IMG/VR virus record: IMGVR_UViG_3300020034_000020 | Span: 1-53,070 of that record | DNA from: a virus | Strand: one strand, 5' to 3' | DNA length: 53,070 bases | Shown here: piece after piece, positions 39,460 through 48,648 of the stretch | How positions within the stretch are numbered: the first letter of the stretch is position 1 | Layout of the letters: each line of letters begins with the position of its first letter | Notes under the pieces: model-generated | What the model saw: only the letters and a program-made list of their open reading frames with translations | Database searches by the model: none | What the model was told of the DNA's origin: nothing | Made by a program: the position numbers and the translations under genes

Positions 39460-40217
39460 AGCTCTTTGGCTTGGTCGTTACCCGCAACCATCGCTCGCTT
39501 GATTATATGCCGGTCGAGGCGGCGCGTTCCCTTTTCAGTATTTGCGACACCGTGGTGGTGAGTGATATGGAGTCAGATGACGGCTCTTGGGAGGACCTGA
39601 ACGAAAAACTAGGAACGACCCGTCACGTGAGGCTCCTCCGGCAACCCTGGGAAAAGCCGCACAATGATCCGCAGTGGTGGGTCAAAGCGCTTAACTACGC
39701 CCGCGAGCGGCTTGACCCCGACGCCTGGGTGCTCCAACTCGATGCCGACGAGGTTCTGGGGTCAGAGAGTTACTCGTCAATCAAACTCGCGATCCAAGAC
39801 GAGACGCCGGGCCTCTTTCGCCGCTACACCTTTTGGCGCGACCCGCACCACCTGGTCCCCTGGAATAAATGCTGTGGGGAAATGGTGGCGCGCTTGGGTC
39901 CCTGTAACCTCTATTTGCCCTCCGACGAACCGAACCCGGCGGTCCATCCCAATATTCGCGACCGGGCGGAGGTTTACTCGGGGCTGCATATTTATCACTA
40001 CGGGATGATCCGCTACCCGGAGGCCTTCGTTGCGAAAAGTAGGGTCGTCCAAAACTGCTTTTTTGGAGGCTTGGATCCACGCATCCCAGCGGCTCAGGAG
40101 AAATACGCGCGGTGGGACGAGCACGACTTTTTTGACGGTGAACCTTTGCGCGACTTTACCGGGCAACACCCGGAGGTCGCCCGCCCATGGCTTCTCGAAA
40201 GAGGCTACCAACCATGA
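39456..40217 (+). CDS. Glycosyltransferase family 2-like protein
   Basis: The protein has 253 aa. V-V-V-S-D-M-E-S-D-D-G-S replaces the usual sugar-nucleotide loop. L-Q-L-D-A-D-E-V-L is the DxD metal motif. H-I-Y-H-Y-G-M-I-R lies near the end, as in GT2-type enzymes with a late His. It belongs to the modification cassette; its substrate is unknown. Confidence 0.7.
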   Translation: MKLFGLVVTRNHRSLDYMPVEAARSLFSICDTVVVSDMESDDGSWEDLNEKLGTTRHVRLLRQPWEKPHNDPQWWVKALNYARERLDPDAWVLQLDADEVLGSESYSSIKLAIQDETPGLFRRYTFWRDPHHLVPWNKCCGEMVARLGPCNLYLPSDEPNPAVHPNIRDRAEVYSGLHIYHYGMIRYPEAFVAKSRVVQNCFFGGLDPRIPAAQEKYARWDEHDFFDGEPLRDFTGQHPEVARPWLLERGYQP

Positions 40218-40831
40218 CGCCCGAACCTTGGATGATGGAGCGAGTATTCCTCCGGACGCACCGCGACGATGCCCTCTTTGAAAAGTGGACTCGCGATTTG
40301 CCCAAGCGACTCGACACGACCCCCTTTCACTCGGGGCCGCACTCAATTCGCCAAATGCGCGGTGCTCTCCACTTAGTGGGGCGAGACAACGGTTTTTTTA
40401 ACGTCCTAGAGACGGGCTTTTGCCTGGGCCACAGTGCGCGAATTTTCCTTGGGCTAGGGGTGGATACCGTTACCTCAATCGACAACTCCCAGCGGCAGCA
40501 AACCAAGGCGGCGGCGGCTATCCTGCAGTCGACCCATAAAGATGCTTTCGAATTTATTTACGGCGATGCGATCAAGGACCCGGAGCCCATTTTCCTTCAT
40601 TTGAAGGGGCGGCGCTTCGACCTCATGTTTGTCGACGGGAACCACAACCTGGACGGGGTCGTGGCCGACATCGCCCTCGGGCTAAAACTCAAGGTGATAC
40701 ATTTTCTCTTTGACGACTTCTATCCCCACTGGGGCCCCGGGGTTTTGCCCGCCATCGATGAGGCTAAACTCGTCCCCCTGGCCTCCTTTGGAACCATGAT
40801 GCTCTGCGCCACCCCGGAACTCTATTACTGA
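40214..40831 (+). CDS. Class I SAM-dependent methyltransferase
   Basis: The protein has 205 aa from the ATG at 40214, overlapping the upstream stop. V-L-E-T-G-F-C-L-G-H-S-A is the SAM-binding loop, T-S-I-D-N-S the acidic residue after strand 2, and F-D-L-M-F-V-D-G-N-H the strand 4 motif of methyltransferase-24-type enzymes that act on sugars or small molecules. With the glycosyltransferases it probably tailors a glycan. Confidence 0.75.
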   Translation: MTPEPWMMERVFLRTHRDDALFEKWTRDLPKRLDTTPFHSGPHSIRQMRGALHLVGRDNGFFNVLETGFCLGHSARIFLGLGVDTVTSIDNSQRQQTKAAAAILQSTHKDAFEFIYGDAIKDPEPIFLHLKGRRFDLMFVDGNHNLDGVVADIALGLKLKVIHFLFDDFYPHWGPGVLPAIDEAKLVPLASFGTMMLCATPELYY

Positions 40832-41403
40832 TGAGCTACAAGGAATACTATAAACCGACGCCCAAGGGCTTTGCTGCTTGTGATTCGGAAACGGAGCGCT
40901 ACCGCTACTTCACCGCGCCATTCTGCGAGGGCGTCGGAGTTGATATTGCCTCGCAGGGCGCCCCGGTTGTCCCGTGGGCCATTAGTTACGACCTGCCCGA
41001 AAAAGAATTTATAGCCTACTCGAATGGGCGGCCGCCAAAGGGGCCGATTCACCTTCGAGGGTTTGCCGACCAATTACCGTTCGAAGATAGGTCCCTGGAC
41101 TTCGTCTACTCCTCTCATTTCCTTGAGGATGTGTTCGATTGGGTTCCGATGCTTAAAGAATGGGACAGGGTCCTAAGCGTCGGAGGGCACATGATTATCT
41201 TAGTGCCGGATAAAGACCGGTGGGCGGTAGCCCTACAGAAGGGTCAGAGCCCAAATTGTAGCCATAGGCATGAGTCTTATCCCGGCGAATTAACCGAGGT
41301 CTTCGGGAAGTATTTTGGACACTATAAGGTAATCAAGGACGAATTCACGGACGTGACACCGGACGACTACACCGTGGCCTTCGTGGCCAAGCGCCTTCGA
41401 TAA
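40831..41403 (+). CDS. Class I SAM-dependent methyltransferase (type 11)
   Basis: The protein has 190 aa. G-V-G-V-D-I-A-S starts the SAM fold. L-P-F-E-D-R-S-L-D-F-V-Y-S-S-H-F-L-E-D is the hallmark of methyltransferase type 11, followed by L-K-E-W-D-R-V-L-S-V-G-G-H. It ends the modification cassette; the following gap holds two late palindromes before the portal gene. Confidence 0.75.
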   Translation: MSYKEYYKPTPKGFAACDSETERYRYFTAPFCEGVGVDIASQGAPVVPWAISYDLPEKEFIAYSNGRPPKGPIHLRGFADQLPFEDRSLDFVYSSHFLEDVFDWVPMLKEWDRVLSVGGHMIILVPDKDRWAVALQKGQSPNCSHRHESYPGELTEVFGKYFGHYKVIKDEFTDVTPDDYTVAFVAKRLR

Positions 41404-41411
41404 AGGTTTGC

Positions 41412-41445
41412 GGTATACCCTTTGGGGTTCTAAAGGGTATACCCC
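41412..41445 (+). promoter_or_regulatory. Two late palindromes before the portal gene
   Basis: GGTATACC at 41412-41419 and GGGTATACCC at 41435-41444 fill the 48-base gap before the portal ATG at 41452. The paired arrangement matches 1476-1514. Confidence 0.65.
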
Positions 41446-41451
41446 GGTAAT

Positions 41452-43527
41452 ATGGATACTTTAATTGATTCCCAGAAATTCGACGATGTCGCGGAGGAAC
41501 GGCGAATCAAAGACGTCGAGTCCGCGCGCAGTCTTTACGAGACCTTCGTTTACTACAATTCCCAGCGGGCGAACACCTACGTTCAGACCCGAAACCAACT
41601 CGAAGGCGGGCGACCCTACAACCAACACGACTGGGAGACGCAGGGCAATAACTGGCAAACCAACGTCAACTTTGGAGACGCCCAGGCCTCCCGCGATCGG
41701 ACTCTTTTGCCCTACTGGCGGGCGGTCCACGGTGCACCCCACGCGGCAAGTTTTGCGATTGACTCGCGCGCTCCCGACTCCTCGCGCTGGGAGGTCAGTA
41801 TGGCGGAGTGCTTCGACCAGTGGATTGCCGACTACGGGCAAAGTTACTTCGTCAACTATATGCGGTTCGCGAAGAACTTCGTGGATTTTGGCCCGGGCAT
41901 GGTGGCCTGGCCCGACCCAGATAATCCCCGCTTCGAGGCGATCAATGTTCAGCGGGTCTATTTCCCGAAGAACTGCCATATGGACCAAGACAAGTGGGAG
42001 TGCGTGGCGGTCGTGCGCGAGATGAGTGGGGCCGAACTCTATAATAAAATTCGCACCAAAAAAAACCAGAAGAACGCGGAGTATTTAGGTTGGAATTCGA
42101 AGGCGGTAAAAGCCGCTCTGGTGTATGGGAAAGACGGGACTTCCTGGGATGGCCGCGACTTCACGAAGTACCAGGACATGCTGGTCAATAATGATATTTC
42201 AGTCACGAGCAAGTTTCAGCCCCTCGAAGTCGTTTACCTCTATGTAAAGCAGTTTAATGGAAAGATTGGCTGTTACGTTTTTACGGTGACGGGGACGGGC
42301 AACGAGTTTCTGTATCGAAAGGAAGCCTACGCCGACCACTTTAAGGAATTCTTAGGGGTCGTTTGGTACGATACCGGGACCGACGCGATGGTTCATTCGA
42401 TCAAAGGCTTTGGGATTAAGAATTATCATTTCTCGGTCCTCGTGAACCGGATGAAGTCCCGGGTTTGCGACGGGGCTTCCATGGCCATGTCGATGAATTT
42501 TACGCGCACCCCGGATATGCCGGACGAGGCTCCGCCGATCGAGAATTACGGGCCGGTCAATGTCTTTCCCCAAGGCCTGCAACAGATGGAGACCTATCCC
42601 CAGTTTAGCCAGGGGTTATCGATTATCGAAATGCTGGAGCAAAACCAGGCCGGGAATAACGCCCTTTACCGAGAACAGCAGCAGCAAATCCAAGAAACGG
42701 ATACGGCCACCCAAGCAAAGATTTTGTCCGCCATGCAGGGCGACGTGACCGAGAGTTCAATGGCGATTTATTTGTCCCAGGTGGGCGAGAATATTTTTGC
42801 CCAGTGTTTTGCAAGACTGCGCCGCAGTGGCAACACCAACGAGGACGCGAAAAAGTTCGTCAAGCGACTGATTGAACGCGGCGTCCCTAAAGCGATTATT
42901 CACGACGGCGATATTGTCGTCCGCACGGGGACCTCCGCCGGGATGAGTAACCCTGCCGCCCGCGCGATGAAGTTTCAACAGGTCATGCCCATGACTAGCC
43001 GCGCCGGGTGGAATACCCGTTGGTTTGATGAGCAATTTATCGCCAACGAATTTGGCGCCAACGCCGTGGGCAAAGCCCTCCTCCCTGAAGGGCAAGAAAG
43101 TAAACCAATGCAACGACGCCAAGCCATGATGGAGAACGGCGACTTTAGCCAGGGCATGCCGCTGCCGGTTGATCCGTCCGATGCACACGCCGAGCATATT
43201 GACGAGCACTTGAAGCCCTTGGAGGCGATCCTTCAGCAGTACCAGCAAAACGGCGGGCAGATTGATAAAGAGAAGGTGCCCGCGATGGTCATCACAATGG
43301 AGCACACCGGGAAGCACTTCGGTTTCATGGTTAACGACGAAACCCAGAAAGCCGCCTACCAGCAGCTCTGGCCGCGCTTCTCTCAGGTCAAATCCATGGT
43401 CACGGGTATTCTCACGCGGCTCCAGAAAGAGCAGCAGGCCCAGCAACAAAATGGCGCCATGGGCGGCCCGCCCAACGTCCTCCCTTACCAGAATCCCTCG
43501 CAGCCACAGGCGATGCCCGGACGCTAG
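41452..43527 (+). CDS. Portal protein
   Basis: The protein has 691 aa, the size of P22-type portals. N-terminal helical and wing parts are followed by a mixed core and a Gln-rich C-terminal helix (E-Q-Q-Q-Q-I-Q-E around 405, Q-Q-A-Q-Q-Q-N near 665) that fits a portal barrel. Scaffold and capsid genes follow in the expected order after terminase. The portal forms the DNA gate at one capsid vertex. Assignment rests mainly on size and order. Confidence 0.7.
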   Translation: MDTLIDSQKFDDVAEERRIKDVESARSLYETFVYYNSQRANTYVQTRNQLEGGRPYNQHDWETQGNNWQTNVNFGDAQASRDRTLLPYWRAVHGAPHAASFAIDSRAPDSSRWEVSMAECFDQWIADYGQSYFVNYMRFAKNFVDFGPGMVAWPDPDNPRFEAINVQRVYFPKNCHMDQDKWECVAVVREMSGAELYNKIRTKKNQKNAEYLGWNSKAVKAALVYGKDGTSWDGRDFTKYQDMLVNNDISVTSKFQPLEVVYLYVKQFNGKIGCYVFTVTGTGNEFLYRKEAYADHFKEFLGVVWYDTGTDAMVHSIKGFGIKNYHFSVLVNRMKSRVCDGASMAMSMNFTRTPDMPDEAPPIENYGPVNVFPQGLQQMETYPQFSQGLSIIEMLEQNQAGNNALYREQQQQIQETDTATQAKILSAMQGDVTESSMAIYLSQVGENIFAQCFARLRRSGNTNEDAKKFVKRLIERGVPKAIIHDGDIVVRTGTSAGMSNPAARAMKFQQVMPMTSRAGWNTRWFDEQFIANEFGANAVGKALLPEGQESKPMQRRQAMMENGDFSQGMPLPVDPSDAHAEHIDEHLKPLEAILQQYQQNGGQIDKEKVPAMVITMEHTGKHFGFMVNDETQKAAYQQLWPRFSQVKSMVTGILTRLQKEQQAQQQNGAMGGPPNVLPYQNPSQPQAMPGR

Positions 43528-43530
43528 CCT

Positions 43531-43872
43531 ATGACCAAAAAGAAGACTTTAGCCAAACCCACTTACGAAAGGCCGCTCGCCTTTCCGGTTTATACTTACA
43601 TGCCCTTGGACCTGAAAGAGCGAGAAAAACTCCGGGGGATTATTAGTGACCCGGTATTTCAGAAGGTCATACGTAACGCCCACAGTAAAAAGCCAGGCGT
43701 CAACCCCTCGGGCACGGGGGTCGCTCCAACGGAGCGGTGTGAGTTGATTGCCAATAACCGCCTCCATCAGCTCCAGGGCTGGGAAATGTTAGAGGCCGCG
43801 ATTTTTGCCCAGGCCGAAGAGACCGTGCCGCGCGCCTTCGTGCCCCTTAAAGAAACTTATCCAACCGAATAA
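43531..43872 (+). CDS. Hypothetical head-module protein
   Basis: The protein has 113 aa and lies between portal and scaffold with gaps of 3 bases. A basic N-terminus and a helical C-terminal half (R-L-H-Q-L-Q-G-W-E-M-L-E-A-A) are visible. Position suggests an assembly or minor head role. No family recognised. Confidence 0.55.
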   Translation: MTKKKTLAKPTYERPLAFPVYTYMPLDLKEREKLRGIISDPVFQKVIRNAHSKKPGVNPSGTGVAPTERCELIANNRLHQLQGWEMLEAAIFAQAEETVPRAFVPLKETYPTE

Positions 43873-43875
43873 ATC

Positions 43876-45114
43876 ATGAAAACATTCCTCTATAGTCCCG
43901 AAGGTGAGCCAGGTGGCGGTGGCGGCAATACAGGTGTGGTTGACGCACCGCCGCCCGGAGGCGAGCCAGATATTTCCGACATGTCGATGAGCGACGCAAT
44001 CTCCAGCGTCTTTAAAGTGGAGCCGAAGGCGCCCGCGCCCAAGCGCGAGCCCAAGAAAGATCCGAAGACTGACCAGAAGCCTCCCGAGAAAAAGGTCGAG
44101 GAGAAGCCTCCCGAGACCAAACCGGAAGTTAAGACGGAGCAAAAGCGCACGAGTATTTTCGATACTCCGCCCGAGACTAAAACCGAACCCCCTACTCCTT
44201 CGCTCGACGAGGACGGCGTGGCGGAGGGCGATTGGAAGACCGCCAAGGCCCAGCGTAAACAGCTCCTCCTCGATTTAGATAAAGCAAAAAAAGAGCTCGC
44301 GACCTATCATCAGGTAGCTCCCGACACCGCCGAAATAGAGAGGCTTCGCACCGAACATAAAGCGTTTTCGGAAAAGGTGGCACTCCTCGATTATCAGAAT
44401 CACCCCGAGTTTCAAAAGCAGTTCGTGGAGCCGAAGCAAAAACTAAACGCCGAGATTAAAACGATTTTGGCGGACAACGCCATCGAGGGGTTTGATCTCC
44501 AGCGCGTCATGGGGCTGCCGCGCGCCGAACAGGCGAAGGAGCTCTCCAGCGTCATGGAGAAAATGAACGACTTTGATAAAGGCGAATTCCGCATGCAACT
44601 GCGCGAATATCAAAAGTTGTCCGCCGCCGAACAGGCCGCCCTAGGGACGCATAAAGAAGCGCTCGCCACGCTGGCCCAGCGTAACCAGGCGAAACAACGC
44701 ACGGCCTTCGAGGGCAAATGGAAAACGACCTCCTTGGCCACCTTTGCGCAAAAATTAGACCCTCCCCAAGGGTCTACCCCTGAAGACGTCGCCCGGATCA
44801 CCGCGTTAAATACCGGGATCGACGGGATTCGCAACACGGCGGAGAAATACGCCTTCGCTTTAGGCGACGAACACCAGGCGGCAGACGTAGCGATTAAGGC
44901 CGCCAATTACGATTTCGTCGTCAACCACGCGTTCCCCAGTATGCAGGCCGATTATAAGAAACTTCGAGGGGACTACCAGGCGGTAATAACGAAACTCCAG
45001 GAGCTAGCGGCCCATAAACCCGGCACCGATTTCGACGGAGGCTCCGGGCCTAAGCAAACTTCAGAAGAGGACTTGCCAATCAGCGACCAAATCAAGAAGG
45101 TATTTAGAACCTGA
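43876..45114 (+). CDS. Capsid scaffolding protein
   Basis: The protein has 412 aa. An acidic Gly/Pro N-terminus leads to a long Pro/Lys/Glu linker (about 50-110). Long charged helices follow (about 120-330) and the protein has almost no aromatic core. Its place directly before the major capsid gene is typical of scaffolds, which guide shell assembly and then leave. A terminator follows 29 bases after the stop. Confidence 0.7.
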   Translation: MKTFLYSPEGEPGGGGGNTGVVDAPPPGGEPDISDMSMSDAISSVFKVEPKAPAPKREPKKDPKTDQKPPEKKVEEKPPETKPEVKTEQKRTSIFDTPPETKTEPPTPSLDEDGVAEGDWKTAKAQRKQLLLDLDKAKKELATYHQVAPDTAEIERLRTEHKAFSEKVALLDYQNHPEFQKQFVEPKQKLNAEIKTILADNAIEGFDLQRVMGLPRAEQAKELSSVMEKMNDFDKGEFRMQLREYQKLSAAEQAALGTHKEALATLAQRNQAKQRTAFEGKWKTTSLATFAQKLDPPQGSTPEDVARITALNTGIDGIRNTAEKYAFALGDEHQAADVAIKAANYDFVVNHAFPSMQADYKKLRGDYQAVITKLQELAAHKPGTDFDGGSGPKQTSEEDLPISDQIKKVFRT

Positions 45115-45142
45115 TTCAGTCTGGTTGAACTTATTCATGAGA

Positions 45143-45174
45143 AAGCGGTCGCCCCTTGGGGTGGCCGCTTTTTT
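45143..45174 (+). terminator. Rho-independent terminator between scaffold and capsid genes
   Basis: AAGCGGTCGCCC pairs with GGGTGGCCGCTT (45143-45154, 45159-45170, two GU pairs), followed by T residues to 45174. It would insulate the capsid gene from upstream transcripts or set their ratio. Confidence 0.8.
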
Positions 45175-45176
45175 AT

Positions 45177-45352
45177 TGCCTTAAGGCAAAGGGTATACCA
45201 TTGGGAGGGTAGCTCAACCGGGATTGGCTATCCGGAAACATAAAACGTCCCAGAGCAAGGTTGACGGCCTTGTGACCGAGAAAAAGGAGCGCCTAGCGCC
45301 CCCTCAGTCGACTCCACGTTGGCACTTTCACTCTGGTTAGCGTTTTCCCGTC
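45177..45352 (+). promoter_or_regulatory. Structured leader of the major capsid gene
   Basis: TTGCCTTAAGGCAA (45177-45190) is a palindrome, then GGTATACC at 45192-45199. GGGTAGC/GCTATCC (45207-45213, 45227-45233) forms a 7-bp stem and CAAGG/CCTTG (45256-45260, 45268-45272) a second with a 7-base loop. CATAAAACG (45239-45247) also occurs in the tRNA-shaped element at 18892-18900. No ribosome binding site precedes the ATG. A capsid-specific promoter and an RNA control element are plausible. Confidence 0.5.
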
Positions 45353-46534
45353 ATGGCCTATTGCCCAACCCTCCAGGATCTTAACTCTTTGATGGCAAAG
45401 ACTAAGAACCAGTTCGACAAACAGATGTACGTCAAATTCTGGCAAGAAAACATCTACACGTCGATGTTTCCGCGGCTCGAATACGATCTCTCCGAAGGTC
45501 AGACGCCCTCGGTGATTTCCACCACTTACGAAATGCCCACCGAGGAACCCATTGGCACCGCCATGGGCTCGATCACTCTTTCCGGCGGCACCGGCAATGC
45601 CTGCTTGGTCGACGCGACCGTAGTGAAGTCTGGATACACGACGCGCGACTACAGTTTGATGACGAAGGCCTTCGAGTCCGAAGTCATTTGCTTGACCGAT
45701 CTGCAATTTAGCTACCAGGCCGAGCAGCAGATCGCCAATAAGCAGCGCGGTCTCTCCGAGTTCACGACTCGCTGGTGGGCCTCCTGGTACATGGCCCAAA
45801 ATATTGGCATGATCGACACCAAGTTGTCCACTCAGGCGGGCGGCACGTTCGACGAGGACGTCAACGCGGGTTACGATCCCTTTGCTGGTAATTCGCTGCC
45901 CACGGTGCAACTGGAATGGGATCACCTTGACCCTCTCTACGACCGGCTCGCCCGCGTCGGTGGCGTTGAATACGCCGTAGGCCAGGCGGGTGGCATGCCC
46001 GCTTACGCCCTCAACGTGGGTCCCGGCTACAAGCGCAAGCTTTGGCAGGTTGACCAAGGGGTGCGCGACACCGTCAACTGGGGCGACGCCTTCGAGAATT
46101 TCACGCCTCGCGGTATCAATATGGCCGTCTACGGCTATATCCCGAACGTGGAGTTGTATCCATATCGGTATGACGGCGCCCAACGGTGGATTCCGCCTTT
46201 CCTCAACACGGATGCGACCAAGGGCCGCAAGAGCATTCCGAACCCCGCCTATCGCACGACGGCGTCGCCCGGCGGGGCGGCGGTTTACGAGCTCATCTCA
46301 GTCACGGCGCGAAACATTTACGAGGTCCGGGTTCGTCCGACTTCGCCGACCAGTTTCTCGAAGGCGCGTTTTGACCCCACGAGTTACGCGGGCGACGTTC
46401 GCTGGATTAACAATCCGGACATGTGCTACAACAAGCTCGGTAATATGGGCTTCTTCCGCTTCGACATCCAAGTCGCGGCCAAGCCCATCTTCCCGGACAA
46501 CGGCTTCTCGATAATTACGCTCGCCATTGATTGA
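45353..46534 (+). CDS. Major capsid protein
   Basis: The protein has 393 aa, right after scaffold and terminator. N-terminal helical arm (F-D-K-Q-M-Y-V-K-F-W-Q), Y-E-M-P-T-E-E-P-I-G-T and long beta-rich stretches fit an HK97-fold shell protein of podovirus type, although no single motif proves it. It has its own leader, and a terminator follows, consistent with high separate expression. It forms the icosahedral shell. Confidence 0.75.
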   Translation: MAYCPTLQDLNSLMAKTKNQFDKQMYVKFWQENIYTSMFPRLEYDLSEGQTPSVISTTYEMPTEEPIGTAMGSITLSGGTGNACLVDATVVKSGYTTRDYSLMTKAFESEVICLTDLQFSYQAEQQIANKQRGLSEFTTRWWASWYMAQNIGMIDTKLSTQAGGTFDEDVNAGYDPFAGNSLPTVQLEWDHLDPLYDRLARVGGVEYAVGQAGGMPAYALNVGPGYKRKLWQVDQGVRDTVNWGDAFENFTPRGINMAVYGYIPNVELYPYRYDGAQRWIPPFLNTDATKGRKSIPNPAYRTTASPGGAAVYELISVTARNIYEVRVRPTSPTSFSKARFDPTSYAGDVRWINNPDMCYNKLGNMGFFRFDIQVAAKPIFPDNGFSIITLAID

Positions 46535-46541
46535 TAGGTAC

Positions 46542-47231
46542 TTATGTAAATAAAGCCATACGTCTTTTCCGGCGTATGGCAATTTCTTTTTCTGGCTCCG
46601 TCATCGCGCGGTCAAGATCCCAGCCGGAGACAATTCGATTTCGGAGCGTCATTTTTCTGAACCCAAGACGCTCTGTCCACTCGGATAATGTCAGGCTCTC
46701 CCCGTGATATTCCACGCGATGATTATTCCTTTTATTGCGGCACTGCTCTTTTTGGGTAGCCCAGCGGCAATTGTCTTTGCAGTAGCCTTTGTCGTTGTCC
46801 TTTCGGTCGAGGGAGTGCTTGGGAGATGGTCGTTCTCCCATGTCGCCGAGGAACGTTTCGAAAGAATCTCGCCACTCCGGACAAACGGTGATTCCTCGGC
46901 CTCCGTATTGGTCGTAGTTATGGATTTTTGGGTTTTCCGTGCGCTGAATAATTTGAGCCCAAATCCGGAATTCGTCCGTGTCGGTTTTTCCGTGGGTCAA
47001 AACTCGCTCTCGCGAACGCTCGCTTTGAAGGCATCCGCAACTTCTGGTTGCTCCCTTGATGAGGTAAGTCCCTCGCGAAATCTTCTCTTTGCCGCAATCG
47101 CACAAGCACCTCCATTGCGCATGGTGCATCTCCGTTACTCCGACGAATTCTTGGACCACGAGCCGACCAAATCTTTGGCCGCGAATATCTTTAACCTCCG
47201 TATTAAACGGGATTTCTTGAGTTTCGTTCAT
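46542..47231 (-). CDS. HNH/AP2-like putative homing endonuclease on the opposite strand
   Basis: The protein has 229 aa. The N-terminal part (G-Q-R-F-G-R-L-V-V-Q-E-F, C-L-C-D-C-G, S-C-G-C-L) is the zinc-ribbon module of this family. Y-G-G-R-G-I-T-V-C-P-E-W and N-C-R-W-A-T-Q-K-E-Q-C follow, closely like the gene at 36394. It is the only minus-strand gene in the late block and sits directly after the capsid gene, as expected for a mobile insertion. A late palindrome stands 12 bases before its ATG. Confidence 0.75.
   Translation of the reverse strand: MNETQEIPFNTEVKDIRGQRFGRLVVQEFVGVTEMHHAQWRCLCDCGKEKISRGTYLIKGATRSCGCLQSERSRERVLTHGKTDTDEFRIWAQIIQRTENPKIHNYDQYGGRGITVCPEWRDSFETFLGDMGERPSPKHSLDRKDNDKGYCKDNCRWATQKEQCRNKRNNHRVEYHGESLTLSEWTERLGFRKMTLRNRIVSGWDLDRAMTEPEKEIAIRRKRRMALFT
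46555..46595 (+). terminator. Terminator after the capsid gene
   Basis: GCCATACG (46555-46562) pairs with CGTATGGC (46573-46580), followed by AATTTCTTTTTC. It lies inside the last codons of the opposite-strand HNH gene. Confidence 0.55.
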
Positions 47232-47243
47232 TGCCTTTTCTTA

Positions 47244-47257
47244 AAGGGTATACCCTT
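47244..47257. promoter_or_regulatory. Late palindrome between divergent genes
   Basis: AAGGGTATACCCTT lies 19 bases before the plus ATG at 47277 and 12 bases before the minus ATG at 47231. TTGCCTT and AAGGCAA flank it. The site is symmetric and could serve both directions. Confidence 0.65.
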
Positions 47258-47276
47258 GACTAAGGCAAATCCGTAA

Positions 47277-48644
47277 ATGCCACTCTTTAAATTAGGCGGT
47301 GCCACAGCCGGAGTAACAAGTGTGGGGCTCACGGCCCCGCCAATTTTCGCCGTCACGGGAAGTCCCGTCACGACGGCGGGGGTTCTTGCGCTGGCCTTGG
47401 TGACCCAGGCGGCTAATCTCGTTTGGGCAGGTCCGGCCACGGGAGCGGCGGCCAATCCGACTTTTCGCGCCCTAGTCGCGGCGGACATCCCGGACCTCTC
47501 GGGTGTTTACCAGCCGCTTAATACGGAACTGACAGCCATTGCGGCACTCGCCAATGCGAGTGGGGCGCTCACGAATAATGGAAGCGGAGGCTTTTCATAT
47601 GTCATTCCCACGACCGGCACGGTGACGAGCGTGGCCCTCACCGTGCCCAGTTTCCTTTCGGTTGCAGGGTCCCCGGTGACGAGCTCCGGAACCTTGGCGG
47701 TGACTCTCGCCACGCAAACCGCGAACCGGATTTTTGCCGGGCCAACCACCGGGGCAGCAGCAACGCCGACTTTTCGGGCACTCGTGGCCGCCGACTTTGC
47801 GAGCATTCCCGCGACAACCTTTACGATGGCGACGGCCCGGCTCCTGGGGCGGACGACGGCCGCAACGGGAACCGTTGAGGAACTCACGGCAGGAACCTCG
47901 CTTTCGCTGAGTAGTGGTTCACTGAATACGATTCAGGATATTCGGACAAGCGCGACGCCAACTTTTATTGGAGTGAATGGGGCTAGCGGTCTAATACTAA
48001 AGAATGGGGGAACCCAGGCTGTTCTAATCGACGCCTCGTCGAATGTTATCGTAGGAAATCAGGCAGTGGCTGGAGCCATGCTCGACGTTCAAACCGCAAG
48101 CGGTGCGGCCTCGACGATGAGGCTTTTCCAGAACGGAATTTCAAATTGGGTATTTAGCGTACCGGCGAGCACGGACGCCTTAATATTCTCGCAATACGGA
48201 ACCACGGAAAGAGCACGCTTTAGTTCGGTGGGAGACTTTGGGGTAGGTGGTACTCCAGCCGTTCGGCTTCATGTCAAAGCGCCGGCCCCCACCCGCGGAA
48301 TTATCTCGAAAGTCGAAAACTCCTCTTCGGGAACAACTGGAGCGTTTCAGTCATTGGTTGCTGTTGGCGCGAACGTTTGGAGCTTCGGGCTTCCAGCGGG
48401 ATCCGCAGACCTCGTCTTTTACACCGGGAGGGACGAGTCTACCGATGGAACTGAGACCGTCCGATTTTCATCGGGCGGGAATTCGACGTTCGCCGGATCA
48501 ATCAAAACCAACAATCCATCCGGCGGGACCGCCGCGCCTTGCAAAATCGGCTCCGTCACGAGCATCGTCTCGGCCGTCCTTTCACTCAATTACCTCCAGT
48601 TCGACAGTAACGGAACGGCCTATAAAATCGCTCTTCTCACCTGA
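47277..48644 (+). CDS. Tail fibre with internal repeats
   Basis: The protein has 455 aa. Two repeat units (about 14-72 and 113-175) share V-T-S-V-x-L-T ... G-S-P-V-T-x-x-G and F-R-A-L-V-A-A-D, a pattern common in phage and prophage fibre proteins. Beta-rich sequence with G-T-T-E-R-A-R-F-S follows, as in fibre shafts. No chaperone motif is evident at the C-terminus. It is likely to bind host surface glycans. Confidence 0.65.
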   Translation: MPLFKLGGATAGVTSVGLTAPPIFAVTGSPVTTAGVLALALVTQAANLVWAGPATGAAANPTFRALVAADIPDLSGVYQPLNTELTAIAALANASGALTNNGSGGFSYVIPTTGTVTSVALTVPSFLSVAGSPVTSSGTLAVTLATQTANRIFAGPTTGAAATPTFRALVAADFASIPATTFTMATARLLGRTTAATGTVEELTAGTSLSLSSGSLNTIQDIRTSATPTFIGVNGASGLILKNGGTQAVLIDASSNVIVGNQAVAGAMLDVQTASGAASTMRLFQNGISNWVFSVPASTDALIFSQYGTTERARFSSVGDFGVGGTPAVRLHVKAPAPTRGIISKVENSSSGTTGAFQSLVAVGANVWSFGLPAGSADLVFYTGRDESTDGTETVRFSSGGNSTFAGSIKTNNPSGGTAAPCKIGSVTSIVSAVLSLNYLQFDSNGTAYKIALLT

Positions 48645-48648
48645 ACCC

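Noticed and set aside
45293-46183. 296-codon minus frame
   Set aside because: Mirror of the major capsid gene; no start context or motifs.
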